DNA from: Lichenicoccus sp965277665
GTDB taxonomy: Bacteria; Pseudomonadota; Alphaproteobacteria; Acetobacterales; Acetobacteraceae
Assembly (NCBI RefSeq): GCF_965277665.1
Contig: NZ_OZ255835.1
Span: 4,068,675-4,132,674 of the forward strand
Length of the DNA: 64,000 nt
Direction: 5' to 3'
The notes below the pieces were generated by a model. The model was not told the DNA's origin. It saw only the letters and a program-made list of their open reading frames with translations, and did no database searches. Positions 27,499 to 39,094 of the stretch are shown here, piece after piece; position 1 is the stretch's first letter; the number at the start of each line of letters is the position of its first letter. The translations under genes were made by a program, and so were the position numbers.

Positions 27499-28658
27499 GC
27501 GCCGTCCTCCGGCACCCCGAGTTCGGGCGTCACCGGCGCCGGTTCGTCCATGACCCGGTCGGTATCCGGCGCACGACGCAGGCCCATCAGGCCGCGCGGC
27601 AAAAACAAGGTGGTCAGGATGAACAGGGCGCCCAGCGCATACAGCCAGAACTCGGGCAGCAGGCCGGTGAACAGCGTCTTGCCGAGATTGACCAGCACCG
27701 CGCCGATCACAGCGCCCGACAAGGTGCCGCGGCCACCGACGGCGACCCAGATCACCGCCTCGATCGAGTTGCCGGGCGCGAACTCGCCGGGATTGATGAT
27801 GCCGACCTGGATCACGTAGAGCGCGCCGCCGAGGCCCGCGATGATCGCCGACAGCACCCAGACCAGCAGCTTGGCGTGTTCCGGCCGGTAGCCGAGGAAG
27901 CGCGTGCGGTTCTCGGCGTCGCGCACCGCGGTCAGCAGGCGCCCGTAGCGTCCGGCCAGCACCGCGCGGGTGAGCAGCAGGGAGCCCGCGACACTGAGCG
28001 CGGTGATCACCAGCAGCACCGCGCGCGTCAGTGGCGCGTGCAGGTCGGCGCCGAGGATGTCCTTGAAGTCGGTCAGCCCGTTATTGCCGCCGAAGCCCAT
28101 GTCGTTGCGGAAGAATGCCAGCATCAGCGCATAGGTCAGCGCCTGCGTGATGATGGAAAGATACACGCCGGAGACACGCGAGCGGAAGGTGAGTGCGCCG
28201 AACCCGGCAGCGAGCAGGCCGGGCACGACCAGCGCCATCAGCAGGGCGAACGGAAAGACGCTGAAGCCGTACCAGTACCAGGGCAGGTGGGTCCAGGACA
28301 GGAACACCATGAAGTCCGGCAGGTCGGCATTGGCATAGACGCCACGGGTGCCGATCTCGCGCATCAGGTACATGCCCATCGCGTAGCCGCCGAGGGCAAA
28401 GAACGCGGCATGGCCGAGGGTCAGGATGCCGGCAAAGCCCCAGACGAGATCGACGGCCAGGGCAAGCAGGGCGTAGGACAGATATTTCGCGCTCAGCGAC
28501 ACCGCGAAGTCCGGCACGTGCAGCGGCGAGGCCAGCGGCACCAGGTTCAGCGCCGCCATCAGCAACGCGGCGGCGACCACGACGCAAGCGGTGACGATGG
28601 TTCCCGGCAGATAGGTCCCCAGGCTTGCCGGCAGGGTCAGGCGGGACTGCGCGGTCAT
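27495..28658 (-). CDS. urtC: Urea ABC transporter permease UrtC
   Basis: A 387-residue LivM-type permease with about ten hydrophobic segments, including the conserved LVWGFAGILTLGHAAFFALGG and TAVRDAENRTRFLGY. The start at 28658 overlaps the urtB stop as ATGA. The C-terminus carries a Pro/Glu-rich cytoplasmic tail. It forms the membrane channel with UrtB. Confidence 0.95.
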   Translation of the reverse strand: MTAQSRLTLPASLGTYLPGTIVTACVVVAAALLMAALNLVPLASPLHVPDFAVSLSAKYLSYALLALAVDLVWGFAGILTLGHAAFFALGGYAMGMYLMREIGTRGVYANADLPDFMVFLSWTHLPWYWYGFSVFPFALLMALVVPGLLAAGFGALTFRSRVSGVYLSIITQALTYALMLAFFRNDMGFGGNNGLTDFKDILGADLHAPLTRAVLLVITALSVAGSLLLTRAVLAGRYGRLLTAVRDAENRTRFLGYRPEHAKLLVWVLSAIIAGLGGALYVIQVGIINPGEFAPGNSIEAVIWVAVGGRGTLSGAVIGAVLVNLGKTLFTGLLPEFWLYALGALFILTTLFLPRGLMGLRRAPDTDRVMDEPAPVTPELGVPEDGA

Positions 28659-30283
28659 GACTCGACGCCGCGCCCCTTGAGCGGGAACATGCCGCGCGGC
28701 CGTCTCTGGATGAACAGGATCAGCAGCACCAGCACCACGATCTTGCCGAGGACGGCGCCCGCCACCGGCTCGAGGATCTTGTTGGCGATGCCCAGGGTCG
28801 CGGCACCGGCGAGCGTCCCCCACAGATTGCCGACGCCGCCGAACACCACCACCATGAAGCTGTCGATGATGTAGCCCTGGCCGAGATTGGGGCTGACATT
28901 GTCGATCTGGCTGATCGCGACCCCGGCGAGGCCAGCGACCCCCGAACCCAGCCCGAAGGTGAGCGCATCCACGCGCGGCGTGCGTATGCCCATCAGTGCC
29001 GCCATGCGGCGGTTCTGCGTCACCGCGCGCATCTCGAGGCCGAGCGGCGTGCGGCGCAGCACCAGGCTGAGTGCGGCCATCACCAGGCCCGCGAAGATCA
29101 TGATCGCGAGCCGGTTCAGCGTGATCACCAGCCCGCCCCAGTGCAGGGCCCCGGACAGCCAGCCGGGGGTGACGACGGCGATGTTTGTCGGACCGAACAG
29201 CGAGCGGACCGCCTGCTGCAGCACCAGGGACAGCCCCCAGGTGGCGAGCAGGGTCTCCAGCGGCCGGCCATACAGGAACCGGATCAGGCCGCGCTCGATG
29301 GCAACCCCGATGGCGCCGCAGACCAGGAACGCCGCCGGGATCGCGAGCAGGATGCTGACCGGTGCCAGCGCGGGGATGGCGGCGCTTACCGCCTGCTGCA
29401 CCAGGTAGGTGGTGTAGGCGCCGATCATCATGACCTCGCCATGCGCCATGTTGATCACGCCCATGACGCCGAAGGTGATGGCCAGGCCCATGGCGGCCAG
29501 CAGCAGGACGGAGCCGAGGCTCAGGCCGTAGAACAGGTCCTGCGCGATGCTCCACAGCCGCAGCCGCAGGTCGATCGAGGACAGCGCCTGCGTCACCGCG
29601 GCCTGCACCGCGGCCGGCTGGTCGTGCAGGCCGGCCAGGATGGCGCGCGCCGGCAGGCCGCCGCTGGCGGCAAGCGTGCGTACGGCGTCGATCCGCGCCT
29701 GCACCGCGCCCGCATCTGTTGCCTGGACCGAACCTGACAGCAGTGCCGCCGCGCGCGCCTCGCGCAGCCGGTGCGCGACCGATGCGTCGGGTTCGTGCGC
29801 GAGTGCCCGGTCGAGCACCGGCAATGCGGACGGATCGTGCGCGTCGTAGGCGGCGCCGGCGGCCTGCAGGCGGGTCGCGGGATCAGGCGCCGACAACCCG
29901 AACAGCGCCAGCGCGCCGGCGACCGCCTCGCGTATGCGGTTGTTGACCCGGACCGGGCGGATCGCGGCCGGGTCGGGCTGTGCCGCGGCCCCGGTGCGCG
30001 CGTCGAGATAGGCGCTGCCGTCCCGGATATACAGCGCGCTGCCGGAGCGGGCCGCATACAGGTGACGCTCGCCGAGCGCCGTGATCACCGCCTGGGCGCG
30101 CGGCGCGCCGGAGGCGGCCAGGGTGGTGACCGAGGCCGCGACTGCGTTGAAGCTGGTCAGCGAGAGGCCGGCAAAGGCATCGGGCGCCTGCGCGGCGGCG
30201 GGAGCCCTGGTGACGGCGAACAGGCAGCAGGCCACAGCCAGCCCCGCCACTGCCCATCGCAGCCAGCCCGGCTTGTCAGGCAT
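28655..30283 (-). CDS. urtB: Urea ABC transporter permease UrtB
   Basis: A LivH-type permease of 542 residues. UrtB proteins carry an extra N-terminal extracytoplasmic region of about 250 residues, and that region is present here after a signal-like segment ending APAAAQA. The membrane part has GLAITFGVMGVINMAHGE and ends in the short GRGVES tail. I used the ATG at 30283, which overlaps urtA by 8 nt. A GTG five codons upstream (30298) is an alternative. Confidence 0.93.
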   Translation of the reverse strand: MPDKPGWLRWAVAGLAVACCLFAVTRAPAAAQAPDAFAGLSLTSFNAVAASVTTLAASGAPRAQAVITALGERHLYAARSGSALYIRDGSAYLDARTGAAAQPDPAAIRPVRVNNRIREAVAGALALFGLSAPDPATRLQAAGAAYDAHDPSALPVLDRALAHEPDASVAHRLREARAAALLSGSVQATDAGAVQARIDAVRTLAASGGLPARAILAGLHDQPAAVQAAVTQALSSIDLRLRLWSIAQDLFYGLSLGSVLLLAAMGLAITFGVMGVINMAHGEVMMIGAYTTYLVQQAVSAAIPALAPVSILLAIPAAFLVCGAIGVAIERGLIRFLYGRPLETLLATWGLSLVLQQAVRSLFGPTNIAVVTPGWLSGALHWGGLVITLNRLAIMIFAGLVMAALSLVLRRTPLGLEMRAVTQNRRMAALMGIRTPRVDALTFGLGSGVAGLAGVAISQIDNVSPNLGQGYIIDSFMVVVFGGVGNLWGTLAGAATLGIANKILEPVAGAVLGKIVVLVLLILFIQRRPRGMFPLKGRGVES

Positions 30284-31610
30284 GACGCTGGCCGACACAG
30301 CTTTTTGCCACCGTGTTGTAGTTGCCGCACGAGATCGGCTTGCTCCAGTCGCCGATCAGGTTGCGTGTCTCGGCGACATACGGCGACCACGCCTGCGCCG
30401 CGATCGGGGCCGGGGAATTCCACACCACGTTGAACTGGCCGTCATCCTGGATCTCGCCGATGAACACCGGCTTGGTGAGGTGGTGGTTCGGCAGCAGGGT
30501 GGCGACGCTGCCGGTCAGGTTCGGCTGCTTGATGCCGATCATCGCATCGATGATGGTGTCATGGTCGACGGTCCTGGTCTTCTCTACCGCCTGCACCCAC
30601 ATGTTGAAGCCGATATAGTGTGCCTCCATCGGGTCGTTGGTGGTGCGCTTCGCATTCCCGGTGAATTTGTGCCAGGACTCGATGAACGCCTTGTTCTCGG
30701 GCGTATCGATGCTCTCGAAATAATTCCACGCGGCGAGCTGGCCGACCAGCGGTCGCGTATCCATGCCCGCGAGCTCCTCCTCGCCGACGCTGAATGCCAC
30801 CACCGGAATGTCTGTCGCCTTGATGCCCTGGTTGCCGAGTTCCTTGTAGAACGGCACGTTGGCGTCGCCGTTGATGGTGGAGACCACCGCGGTCTTCTTG
30901 CCGCCGGAGCCGAAATTCTTGATGCCGGCGACGATGTTCTGCCAGTCGGACTGCCCGAACGGCGTATAGTTGATCATGATGTCCGCCGGCGCCACGCCCT
31001 TCGCGGCGAGGTAGGCCTGCAGGATCTGGTTGGTGGTGCGCGGATAGACATAGTCGGTGCCGGCCAGCACCCAGCGCTGCACTTTTTCCTCGCTCATCAG
31101 GTAATCGACGGCCGGGATTGCCTGCTGATTGGGCGCGGCCCCGGTGTAGAACACGTTGCGGCTGCATTCCTGGCCTTCGTACTGGACCGGGTAGAACAAT
31201 ATCCCGTTCAGCTCCTCGAACACCGGCAGCACGGACTTGCGCGAGACGCTGGTCCAGCAGCCGAATACCGCCGAAACCTTGTCGACGCTGAGCAGCTGGC
31301 GAGCCTTTTCCGCGAACAGCGGCCAGTTCGAGGCGGGATCGACCACCACCGGGACCAGCGGCCGGCCGAGCAGGCCGCCGCGGGCGTTCTGCTCGGCAAT
31401 CAGCATCAGCATGACATCCTTCAGCGTGGTCTCGCTGATCGCCATCGTGCCCGACAGCGAGTGCAGGATGCCGACCTTGATCGGCTCGCCGGTCGGCGCC
31501 GCGACGGCCCCCCCGGCCTGCAGCAGCGGAGACATCAGGGCGGTCGAGCCGGCAGCCAGCCCGAGATGCGAGAAGCAGCGGCGGGTCAGGCCCGAAGGGT
31601 GGCGGATCAT
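30276..31610 (-). CDS. urtA: Urea ABC transporter substrate-binding protein UrtA
   Basis: A 444-residue periplasmic binding protein with the family motifs IKVGILHSLSGTMAISET, FGCWTSVSRKSVLPVFEE and LFYPVQYEGQECS. The last of these is typical of urea/short-amide binders. The leader contains TRRCFSHLGLAAG, a twin-arginine-like signal, so export by Tat is plausible. It is the first gene of urtABCDE. No urease genes lie in the window. Confidence 0.94.
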   Translation of the reverse strand: MIRHPSGLTRRCFSHLGLAAGSTALMSPLLQAGGAVAAPTGEPIKVGILHSLSGTMAISETTLKDVMLMLIAEQNARGGLLGRPLVPVVVDPASNWPLFAEKARQLLSVDKVSAVFGCWTSVSRKSVLPVFEELNGILFYPVQYEGQECSRNVFYTGAAPNQQAIPAVDYLMSEEKVQRWVLAGTDYVYPRTTNQILQAYLAAKGVAPADIMINYTPFGQSDWQNIVAGIKNFGSGGKKTAVVSTINGDANVPFYKELGNQGIKATDIPVVAFSVGEEELAGMDTRPLVGQLAAWNYFESIDTPENKAFIESWHKFTGNAKRTTNDPMEAHYIGFNMWVQAVEKTRTVDHDTIIDAMIGIKQPNLTGSVATLLPNHHLTKPVFIGEIQDDGQFNVVWNSPAPIAAQAWSPYVAETRNLIGDWSKPISCGNYNTVAKSCVGQRHA

Positions 31611-31770
31611 TGCTGGAGTTCCCCGATCGTGTTGGTTGGGTTCCTGCAACGGCCGTGCCAGCATCCTTTGCTGCCCAGGGCCGCGGCACCGAGCCGCAAG
31701 CCCCGCCCCTGCGGTCGCCGCCAGGTTTGCATATTCGCCACCGGACGCGCCTATGGTGGCGCGTCGAAAC

Positions 31771-31784
31771 CTGATCCAGGTCAA
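31771..31784 (+). promoter_or_regulatory. Possible FNR/FixK-type box
   Basis: CTGATCCAGGTCAA matches the TTGAT-N4-ATCAA consensus at 8 of 10 positions. It lies about 110 nt before the phosphoketolase fragment and about 160 nt upstream of urtA on the other strand. Oxygen-responsive control of the phosphoketolase/glucan phosphorylase locus is inferred. Confidence 0.4.
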
Positions 31785-31894
31785 GAGCTCTCAGGCGACC
31801 TCGCCTGACCATGACCGACCGGCGCGCGGCATGCGCAGGACACGCCGGCGCCATGCGGCAGGACCGCCTGGCGTGCACCGCACAGGAGACACGC

Positions 31895-32175
31895 ATGGAC
31901 GTCATCACCGCGGCCGAAGCCGATGGCCCGCGCACCGAAGGGCAGCTCGATCTCATGCAGGGCTGCTGGCGCGCGGCGAACTATCTCTCGGTCGGCCAGA
32001 TCTACCTGCAGGACAACCCGCTGCTGCGCGAGACGCTGAGCAGCGCGCACATCAGGCCCAGGCTGCTCGGCCATTTCGGCACCACGCCGGGATTGAACTT
32101 CATCTATCCGCACCGCAACCGGGTCATCAAGGATGGCGGCCTCGACATCATGTTCATCGCCGGTCCGGTCCGGTC

Positions 32176-32179
<4 letters not shown>
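31895..32179 (+). pseudogene. N-terminal fragment of phosphoketolase
   Basis: The 94-residue frame matches the start of D-xylulose-5-phosphate/fructose-6-phosphate phosphoketolase, a protein of about 800 residues. It has WRAANYLSVGQIYLQDNPLL, LLGHFGTTPGLNFIYPHRNR and LDIMFIAGP, where the full-length protein continues GHGGP. Here it breaks to VRS and stops at a triple CGGTC repeat. It has a good ribosome binding site (CAGGAGA, 7 nt from ATG). Its stop overlaps the phosphorylase start (ATGA), so it may survive as a short leader ORF coupled to that gene. The rest of the enzyme has been deleted. Confidence 0.85.
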
Positions 32180-33891
<1,712 letters not shown>

Positions 33892-33906
<15 letters not shown>

Positions 33907-34067
33907 TGCTACTACGGTGGTCATCCCCCGCTTTCCTTGGCGACGCGGCTGTCTGCGCTTCCGGTGCTCACGGCCATGAAGGCCGCTCCGCTCCGGTTCT
34001 CGACAGCCACGCCGGGCGGCGCCTCCGGCGCCTCTGACAGAACCGTAGCGCATTCTCGAACGGGCTC
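33892..34067 (+). repeat. 176-bp element with inverted ends at the 3' end of the phosphorylase gene
   Basis: The left end GAGCCCGTTCGA (33892-33903) is the exact reverse complement of 34056-34067. The similarity extends inward to about 26 nt with one mismatch and a small indel (AATGC then CTACGGT on both sides). There is no coding capacity inside. It looks like a miniature inverted-repeat element. The phosphorylase stop codon TAA lies within its left end. Confidence 0.75.
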
Positions 34068-34124
34068 CCGGGGATTGGCTAGGCGCCGTATTTCCTGTTG
34101 CGCGACGCGGCTGCGGGGCTCGCC

Positions 34125-34952
34125 TCAGTGCGACAGCAGGACGCAGCGGTCGAGGTGCAGCAGCAGGTCGCGGGTGACGCCGCCCAGGACCCACTCGCGC
34201 AGCCGCCCGTGGCCGTAGGCGCCTGCCACCACGAGGTCTGCCGCCATCTCCTGCGCCACCGCGCGCAACTGGTTGGCATCCTCGCCGTGGGACGGCTGCA
34301 CCGTCGCCTCGGCCTGGATGCCATGTGCGCGCATCCATCCGGCCACGTCGGCGACGCGACGGCGCGCGGATGCAGCGGCTTCCGTGGAGGCGATCTCGAC
34401 GACAGCGACATCGGTCGCCAGCTTCAGCAGCGGCACGGCATCGAGCGTCGCCCGCCGCGCCTCCCGTGTGTCCTTCCAGGCGACCATGATCCGGTCAAGC
34501 GCCAGGGTCGGCGCTTCCCTCGGCGCCACCAGGACCGGCCGGCCAGCCTGCATGACCAGCGCGCCCAGATCGGGATCGCGTGTCTCGCGGATCGGGTGCG
34601 TGGCGGGCGCGCCGACGATGACGAGGTCGGCGTGGCGCGCCTGCGCCGCCAGATACTCCGCCGGCTTGATCGGGGTGATCTGCGAGCGCCACGCCGCCTC
34701 GCCCGCGAACGCGCCCGGCATGCCGCGGAATTCGGCCTCGGCATCTGCGATCTCGTGGAGCATCGCGACCCGGTCCTGCTCGATCAGGTCGCCCATGTAG
34801 CAGCTCTCGTTGTAGACGATCAGCATCGGCTGGCAGGCGGTGATGCCGATCAACCGGGCGCCGCAGCGTCCGGCAAGGTCGCCTGCGACCTGCAGCAGGG
34901 CGGCATTGGAGCGGCCGGGCTGCAGATGCACCATGAAGGTGGCGGAAGTCAC
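34125..34952 (-). CDS. Tandem-domain universal stress protein (UspA family)
   Basis: A 275-residue protein with two UspA folds. The second domain carries the ATP-binding-type loop VVAGAYGHGRLREWVLGGVTRDLLLH, and the first has VIVGAPATHP. The GTG start at 34952 sits 7 nt after AGGAG; the earlier in-frame ATG lacks such a site. It is a cytoplasmic stress protein, often induced under oxygen limitation in alphaproteobacteria. Convergent to the phosphorylase gene and divergent from the SDR gene. Confidence 0.9.
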   Translation of the reverse strand: MTSATFMVHLQPGRSNAALLQVAGDLAGRCGARLIGITACQPMLIVYNESCYMGDLIEQDRVAMLHEIADAEAEFRGMPGAFAGEAAWRSQITPIKPAEYLAAQARHADLVIVGAPATHPIRETRDPDLGALVMQAGRPVLVAPREAPTLALDRIMVAWKDTREARRATLDAVPLLKLATDVAVVEIASTEAAASARRRVADVAGWMRAHGIQAEATVQPSHGEDANQLRAVAQEMAADLVVAGAYGHGRLREWVLGGVTRDLLLHLDRCVLLSH

Positions 34953-35099
34953 GTCGGTTCTCCTGGTACGGTTCGCCAAAGCGAGACGATGTTACAGCCG
35001 TAACCGACGCGAAACCCGTGCGTTCTGCCGTCCTCGCCGGAAGAACCTACGCCAATCCCTGCTCTCCCGCCCGCAGCCCGGCCCACCTGGAGAAAAGCC

Positions 35100-35978
35100 A
35101 TGATCGATCCGTCCGTCCCGTTTCGCCTGGCCGGCAAGGTCGCGGTTGTGACCGGCGCCGCGCGTGGCATCGGCCGCGCCGCTTCGGTGGCCCTGGCCCA
35201 GGCCGGCGCCGATGTGGTCGGCATCGACATTGCCGGGCCGGCCAGCGCGCATGTCGACTTCAATCCGGCGGATGCGGCGGAGCTCGCTGCAACCGGGGCA
35301 CTGGTGGCGGCAGCCGGCCGGCGCTGGACCGCGATCACGCTCGACCAGCGGGACCTGCCGGCCCTGCGCGCCGCGGCTGCCGCCGTCCGGTCGGGCTTCG
35401 GTGGGCTGGACATCCTGTTCGCCAATGCCGGCATCCAGGCGTTCAAGCCGATCCTCGAGATGCAGGATCCGGACTGGCACGACCAGATCGACGTCAACCT
35501 CACCGGGACGATGAACGCGCTGCGCGCCTTCGCGCCGCTGCTGGTCGAGCGCGGCGGCGGCCGGATCATCGTGACCTCGTCGACCCAGGGCCAGCACGGC
35601 ATGAAGAACGGCTCGGCCTACGCCGCCTCGAAATGGGGAATCATCGGCTTGATGAAATCGGCCGCGATGGAGTTCGGCGAGCACAAGATCACCGTCAACG
35701 CGCTGATCCCTGGCCTGATCGACACGCCGCTCACGCGGCACGAGGATCGCTACGCGCAGGCGATCCAGACGGCGGGCGGGCAGGCCAGCTCAGACGTGGC
35801 GAAGGACGAGGCGGCCGCCCGGACCTCGCTTGCGGCGAAGTCGCCGCTCGGCGTGCCGTGGATCGCGCCCGAGGACGTGGCTCCGATGGTGGTGTTCCTC
35901 GCCTCGGACGAGGCGAGGATGGTGAGCGGCGGCACCTATGCGGTCACCGCGGGCGACAGCGCGAATATCGGTGCCTGA
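35100..35978 (+). CDS. SDR family oxidoreductase
   Basis: A 292-residue classical short-chain dehydrogenase. The cofactor motif is TGAARGIG, with NAG in LFANAG. The catalytic set is serine in TSSTQGQ plus YAASK. The aspartate of GIDIAG suggests NAD(H) preference. A roughly 30-residue insertion (from TRHEDRYAQA to SLAAKSPLGVPW) precedes the C-terminal part. That layout resembles carveol-dehydrogenase-like, mycofactocin-linked SDRs, but no mycofactocin genes are visible. The substrate is unknown. Confidence 0.88.
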   Translation: MIDPSVPFRLAGKVAVVTGAARGIGRAASVALAQAGADVVGIDIAGPASAHVDFNPADAAELAATGALVAAAGRRWTAITLDQRDLPALRAAAAAVRSGFGGLDILFANAGIQAFKPILEMQDPDWHDQIDVNLTGTMNALRAFAPLLVERGGGRIIVTSSTQGQHGMKNGSAYAASKWGIIGLMKSAAMEFGEHKITVNALIPGLIDTPLTRHEDRYAQAIQTAGGQASSDVAKDEAAARTSLAAKSPLGVPWIAPEDVAPMVVFLASDEARMVSGGTYAVTAGDSANIGA

Positions 35979-35998
35979 TCCGGTCCAGAGACCGGTCC

Positions 35999-36442
35999 TC
36001 AGCGCCCGGGCTTTGCCAGGTCGCGCATCGCGACGACCAGCCTGACGTGCGGCGCCAGCACGCGCTGCGGCAGCGCAGGCAGGTGGATACGGATGATTTC
36101 GAGCTTCTTCGAGTCGGGCAATTCGGCATAGGTCGGACGCGAGGCGGACGGCTCCGCCCCGGCCTCGTAGCTCCGCGCGATCGCGGCCGCGAGATCCGGC
36201 GGCACCGAAGCCAGCAGCGCCTTGTGCGCGGGGCTCAACGCCCGGTCGCGCAACGGGCCGGACAGGGTACGTGTTTCCGCCACCTTCGGTGTCTCGTACG
36301 GCTTGAGCCGGTCCAGCGGAAACTCGACCTCGACGCCGTTCTCCTGCATGACGTAGCCGGTGGCGCCGTCGATATCGACCAGCCTGCCCGCATGCGCGCC
36401 ACTCAGATCCGAGACATGGTCGCCAATCGAGAGCCGGGTCAT
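35999..36442 (-). CDS. Hypothetical protein with N-terminal small beta-barrel-like region, 147 aa
   Basis: I do not recognise the family. The N-terminal 45 residues (MTRLSIGDHVSDLSGAHAG, then GYVMQENGVEVEFPLDRLK) read like a small beta-barrel (PRC or KOW-like). The rest is mixed and ends in a basic tail. The start at 36442 was chosen because the longer frame is low-complexity. It is convergent with the SDR gene and divergent from the MFS transporter. Confidence 0.6.
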   Translation of the reverse strand: MTRLSIGDHVSDLSGAHAGRLVDIDGATGYVMQENGVEVEFPLDRLKPYETPKVAETRTLSGPLRDRALSPAHKALLASVPPDLAAAIARSYEAGAEPSASRPTYAELPDSKKLEIIRIHLPALPQRVLAPHVRLVVAMRDLAKPGR

Positions 36443-36628
36443 GCGCGGGTCCTCATGCTGGTCCTGGGGCGGCCCTGTCGGCGCCCTCCTGCCACCAGTA
36501 CCACATCCGCGGCCGGCCGATGCGGTGGCCGGACCGGGGGCCGGATCATGCGGCCGGCGAACATTGCGGACTTCGCGACGTTCGCCTGGGGCATACGCGG
36601 CTCCGGAGCGCGCTGCGAGGAGGGAACC

Positions 36629-38059
36629 ATGGCCGCCACGGCATTGCCACGCATCGAGACCGACATCCCGGCCCGCCTCGACCGGCTGCCCTGGAGCCGC
36701 TTTCACCTCATGGTGATCATCGCCCTCGGGGTGACCTGGATCCTCGACGGCCTGGAGGTCACCATCGTCGGCTCGATCGGCCCGGCGCTACAGGAGCGCG
36801 GCGCCCTGGCGCTGAGCGCCGACCAGATCGGCGCGGCCGCCTCCGCCTACATCGCCGGCGCCGTGTCCGGAGCGCTGCTGTTCGGCTGGCTCACCGACCG
36901 GGTCGGACGCCGGGCGATCTTCGCCGTCACCCTCGGGGTGTATGTGGTCGGCGTACTCGGCTCGGCCTGCTCGTTCGACGTCATCAGCTTCGACCTGTCG
37001 CGGGTGCTGACCGGCATCGGCATCGGCGGCGAATATGCCGCGATCAATTCCGCGGTCGACGAGATGACCCCGGCGCACATGCGCGGGCGCGTCAACCTCG
37101 CGGTCAATGCCAGCTACTGGGCCGGAGCGGCACTCGGCGCGGTGGCCTCGCTGCTCGTCACCAACCATCATTTCATCCCGCCCAACTTCGGCTGGCGCCT
37201 GGGCTTCGCGGTCGGCGGCATCCTCGGCCTGCCGGTGATCTGGCTGCGCCGCTTCGTGCCCGAGAGCCCGCGCTGGCTGGTCACGCACGGCTACCTGCCG
37301 GAGGCGGAAGCGGCCACCGCGCGCATCGAGCACGCCGTGCGCAGCCTCGGCCACAAGCTGTCGGCACCAAGGGGCACCCTGCAGATCCGCCCGCGCCGGA
37401 GCTTCGGGCTCGGGGTCGTGCTGCACGCCATGTTCGTGACGCATCGCAAGCGCAGCTTCCTGGTCATGGTGCTGATGGTGTCGCAGGCCTTTCTGTTCAA
37501 CGCGATCTTCTTCACCTACGGGCTGGTGCTGACCAAGTTCTATGCGGTGCCGGTCGACCGGATCGGGCTGCATATCCTGCCGCTGGCGGCCGGCAACCTG
37601 TTCGGCCCGTTCATCCTCGGGCCGCTGTTCGACAGCGTCGGCCGCCGCCGCATGATCGGCGGCACCTTTGCGATGTCGGCGATCCTGCTGGTGGCGACCG
37701 CGATCCTGTTCGGCCTCGGGCTGCTCGATGCCCTGACCCAGACCCTGCTCTGGATGGCGATCTTCTTCGTCTCGTCCTCGGCCGCCTGTGGCGCCTACCT
37801 CACCGCGAGCGAGATCTTCCCGCTGGAGACCCGCGCCATGGCGATCGCGGTATTCTACGCCTTCGGCACCGCGATGGGCGGCCTCGGCGCGCCGTATGTG
37901 CTCGGGCGGCTGATCGGCACCGGCGAAGCCTGGTCGGTCAGCATCGGCTACCTGATCGCCGCCTTCCTGATGGGCTGCGGCGCGCTCGCGGAGTTCACGC
38001 TCGGCATCGACGCCGAAGGCAAGTCGCTCGAGGACGTGGCCGAGATCCTGTCGGTCTGA
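36629..38059 (+). CDS. MFS transporter, sugar/aromatic acid porter type
   Basis: A 476-residue permease with twelve likely transmembrane segments. The MFS loop 2-3 signature is GWLTDRVGRR, repeated as LFDSVGRRR in the second half. It also has VPESPRWLVTHGYLPEAE, the PESPRWL motif of sugar-porter and SV2-like carriers. The ATG at 36629 follows GAGGAGGG. The substrate cannot be told from sequence. An IS-related region begins about 120 nt downstream. Confidence 0.9.
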   Translation: MAATALPRIETDIPARLDRLPWSRFHLMVIIALGVTWILDGLEVTIVGSIGPALQERGALALSADQIGAAASAYIAGAVSGALLFGWLTDRVGRRAIFAVTLGVYVVGVLGSACSFDVISFDLSRVLTGIGIGGEYAAINSAVDEMTPAHMRGRVNLAVNASYWAGAALGAVASLLVTNHHFIPPNFGWRLGFAVGGILGLPVIWLRRFVPESPRWLVTHGYLPEAEAATARIEHAVRSLGHKLSAPRGTLQIRPRRSFGLGVVLHAMFVTHRKRSFLVMVLMVSQAFLFNAIFFTYGLVLTKFYAVPVDRIGLHILPLAAGNLFGPFILGPLFDSVGRRRMIGGTFAMSAILLVATAILFGLGLLDALTQTLLWMAIFFVSSSAACGAYLTASEIFPLETRAMAIAVFYAFGTAMGGLGAPYVLGRLIGTGEAWSVSIGYLIAAFLMGCGALAEFTLGIDAEGKSLEDVAEILSV

Positions 38060-38181
38060 GATGGGAGCCCTCCTCTGATCGATGTCGGACTGGCTGCTTT
38101 CGACCGATTGCGTTGAAAAAGGCGGTTGTAGCGGCGCGGCAGGGCTGATTCGATTCTCGGGGCGATAACGAGGACCCGGCC

Positions 38182-39078
38182 ATGATGGGCGAGCGCGCGA
38201 TCCGGCAGGAAGCGCTGTTTTTTGGCTTCAACCTCGACGAGCACGTGCCCGCTGATCACCTGCTGCGCTCCATCGACCGCTTCGTCGAACCGTCCGACAT
38301 CCGCCGCCAACTTGCCCCCTACTACAGCGCCATCGGCCGTCCCTCGATCGACCCCGAGCTGATGATCCGCATGCTGCTGATCGGCTATTGCTGCGGCATC
38401 CGCTCCGAGCGGCGGCTGTGCGAGGAGGTCCATCTCAACTTGGCCTATCGCTGGTTCTGCCGCCTCGGGCTGACCGACGCGGTGCCGGACCACTCGACCT
38501 TCTCCAAGAACCGGCATGGCCGGTTTCGCGACAGCGACCTGCTCAGGCAGTTGTTTGAGGCCACGGTCCGACGCTGCATGACGGAGGGCATCGTCGGCAG
38601 CCAGGGTTTTGCGGTGGATGCCAGCCTGATCCGGGCCGATGCGCACCGCCAGAAAGGCGTCGCCAATCGCGAGGAACTGGATCCTGAGGACACCACCCGA
38701 GCCGTCACCGAGTATCTGGCCGTGATGGACGATGCCGCGTTTGGCGCGGCGACCGAGGTCGTGCCCAAGTTCATCTCGCCGACCGACCCAGCCGCGCGTT
38801 GGACAGCGGCCGCCGGTGGCCCGGCCTGCTACGCCTACTGCGACAACTACCTGATCGACTTCGAGCACGCCGTGATCGCGGACGTGCAAGCAACTACCGC
38901 CGTACGCCAAGCCGAGGTCGGTGCGGCGCAGGTCATGCTGACCCGCACGGCCGACCGGTTCGGTCTATGGCCCGAGCGCCTGGACCTGGGTAGAAGGGTG
39001 CACGGTTCACCTCGTTACTCGTTGACCGTCACCTTCATCGAGGCGGTCCCAGGGGGCAGGTCAAGCGCGATCTGCTGA
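38182..39078 (+). pseudogene. IS1182-type transposase, C-terminally truncated
   Basis: The first 270 or so codons match IS1182/DUF772 transposases: FFGFNLDEHVPADHLLR, a catalytic aspartate in GFAVDASLI, and a second-domain start in DNYLIDFEHAVIADV. After WPERL (about nt 38985) homology stops and the frame runs into unrelated sequence. The usual end with its catalytic glutamate is missing. The element therefore cannot code for an active enzyme. Confidence 0.88.
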
Positions 39079-39094
39079 CGAGCAGCTCGACTAG

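Noticed and set aside
33907..34124. Coding frames in the gap after the phosphorylase gene
   Set aside because: Frames here are short and arginine-rich, and the interval is explained by the inverted-repeat element.
38988..39090. Possible C-terminal gene remnant on the minus strand interrupted by the IS481-type element
   Set aside because: Joining the flanks across the CTAG gives about 50 open codons with no recognisable motif, and a stop follows upstream. Too short to support.
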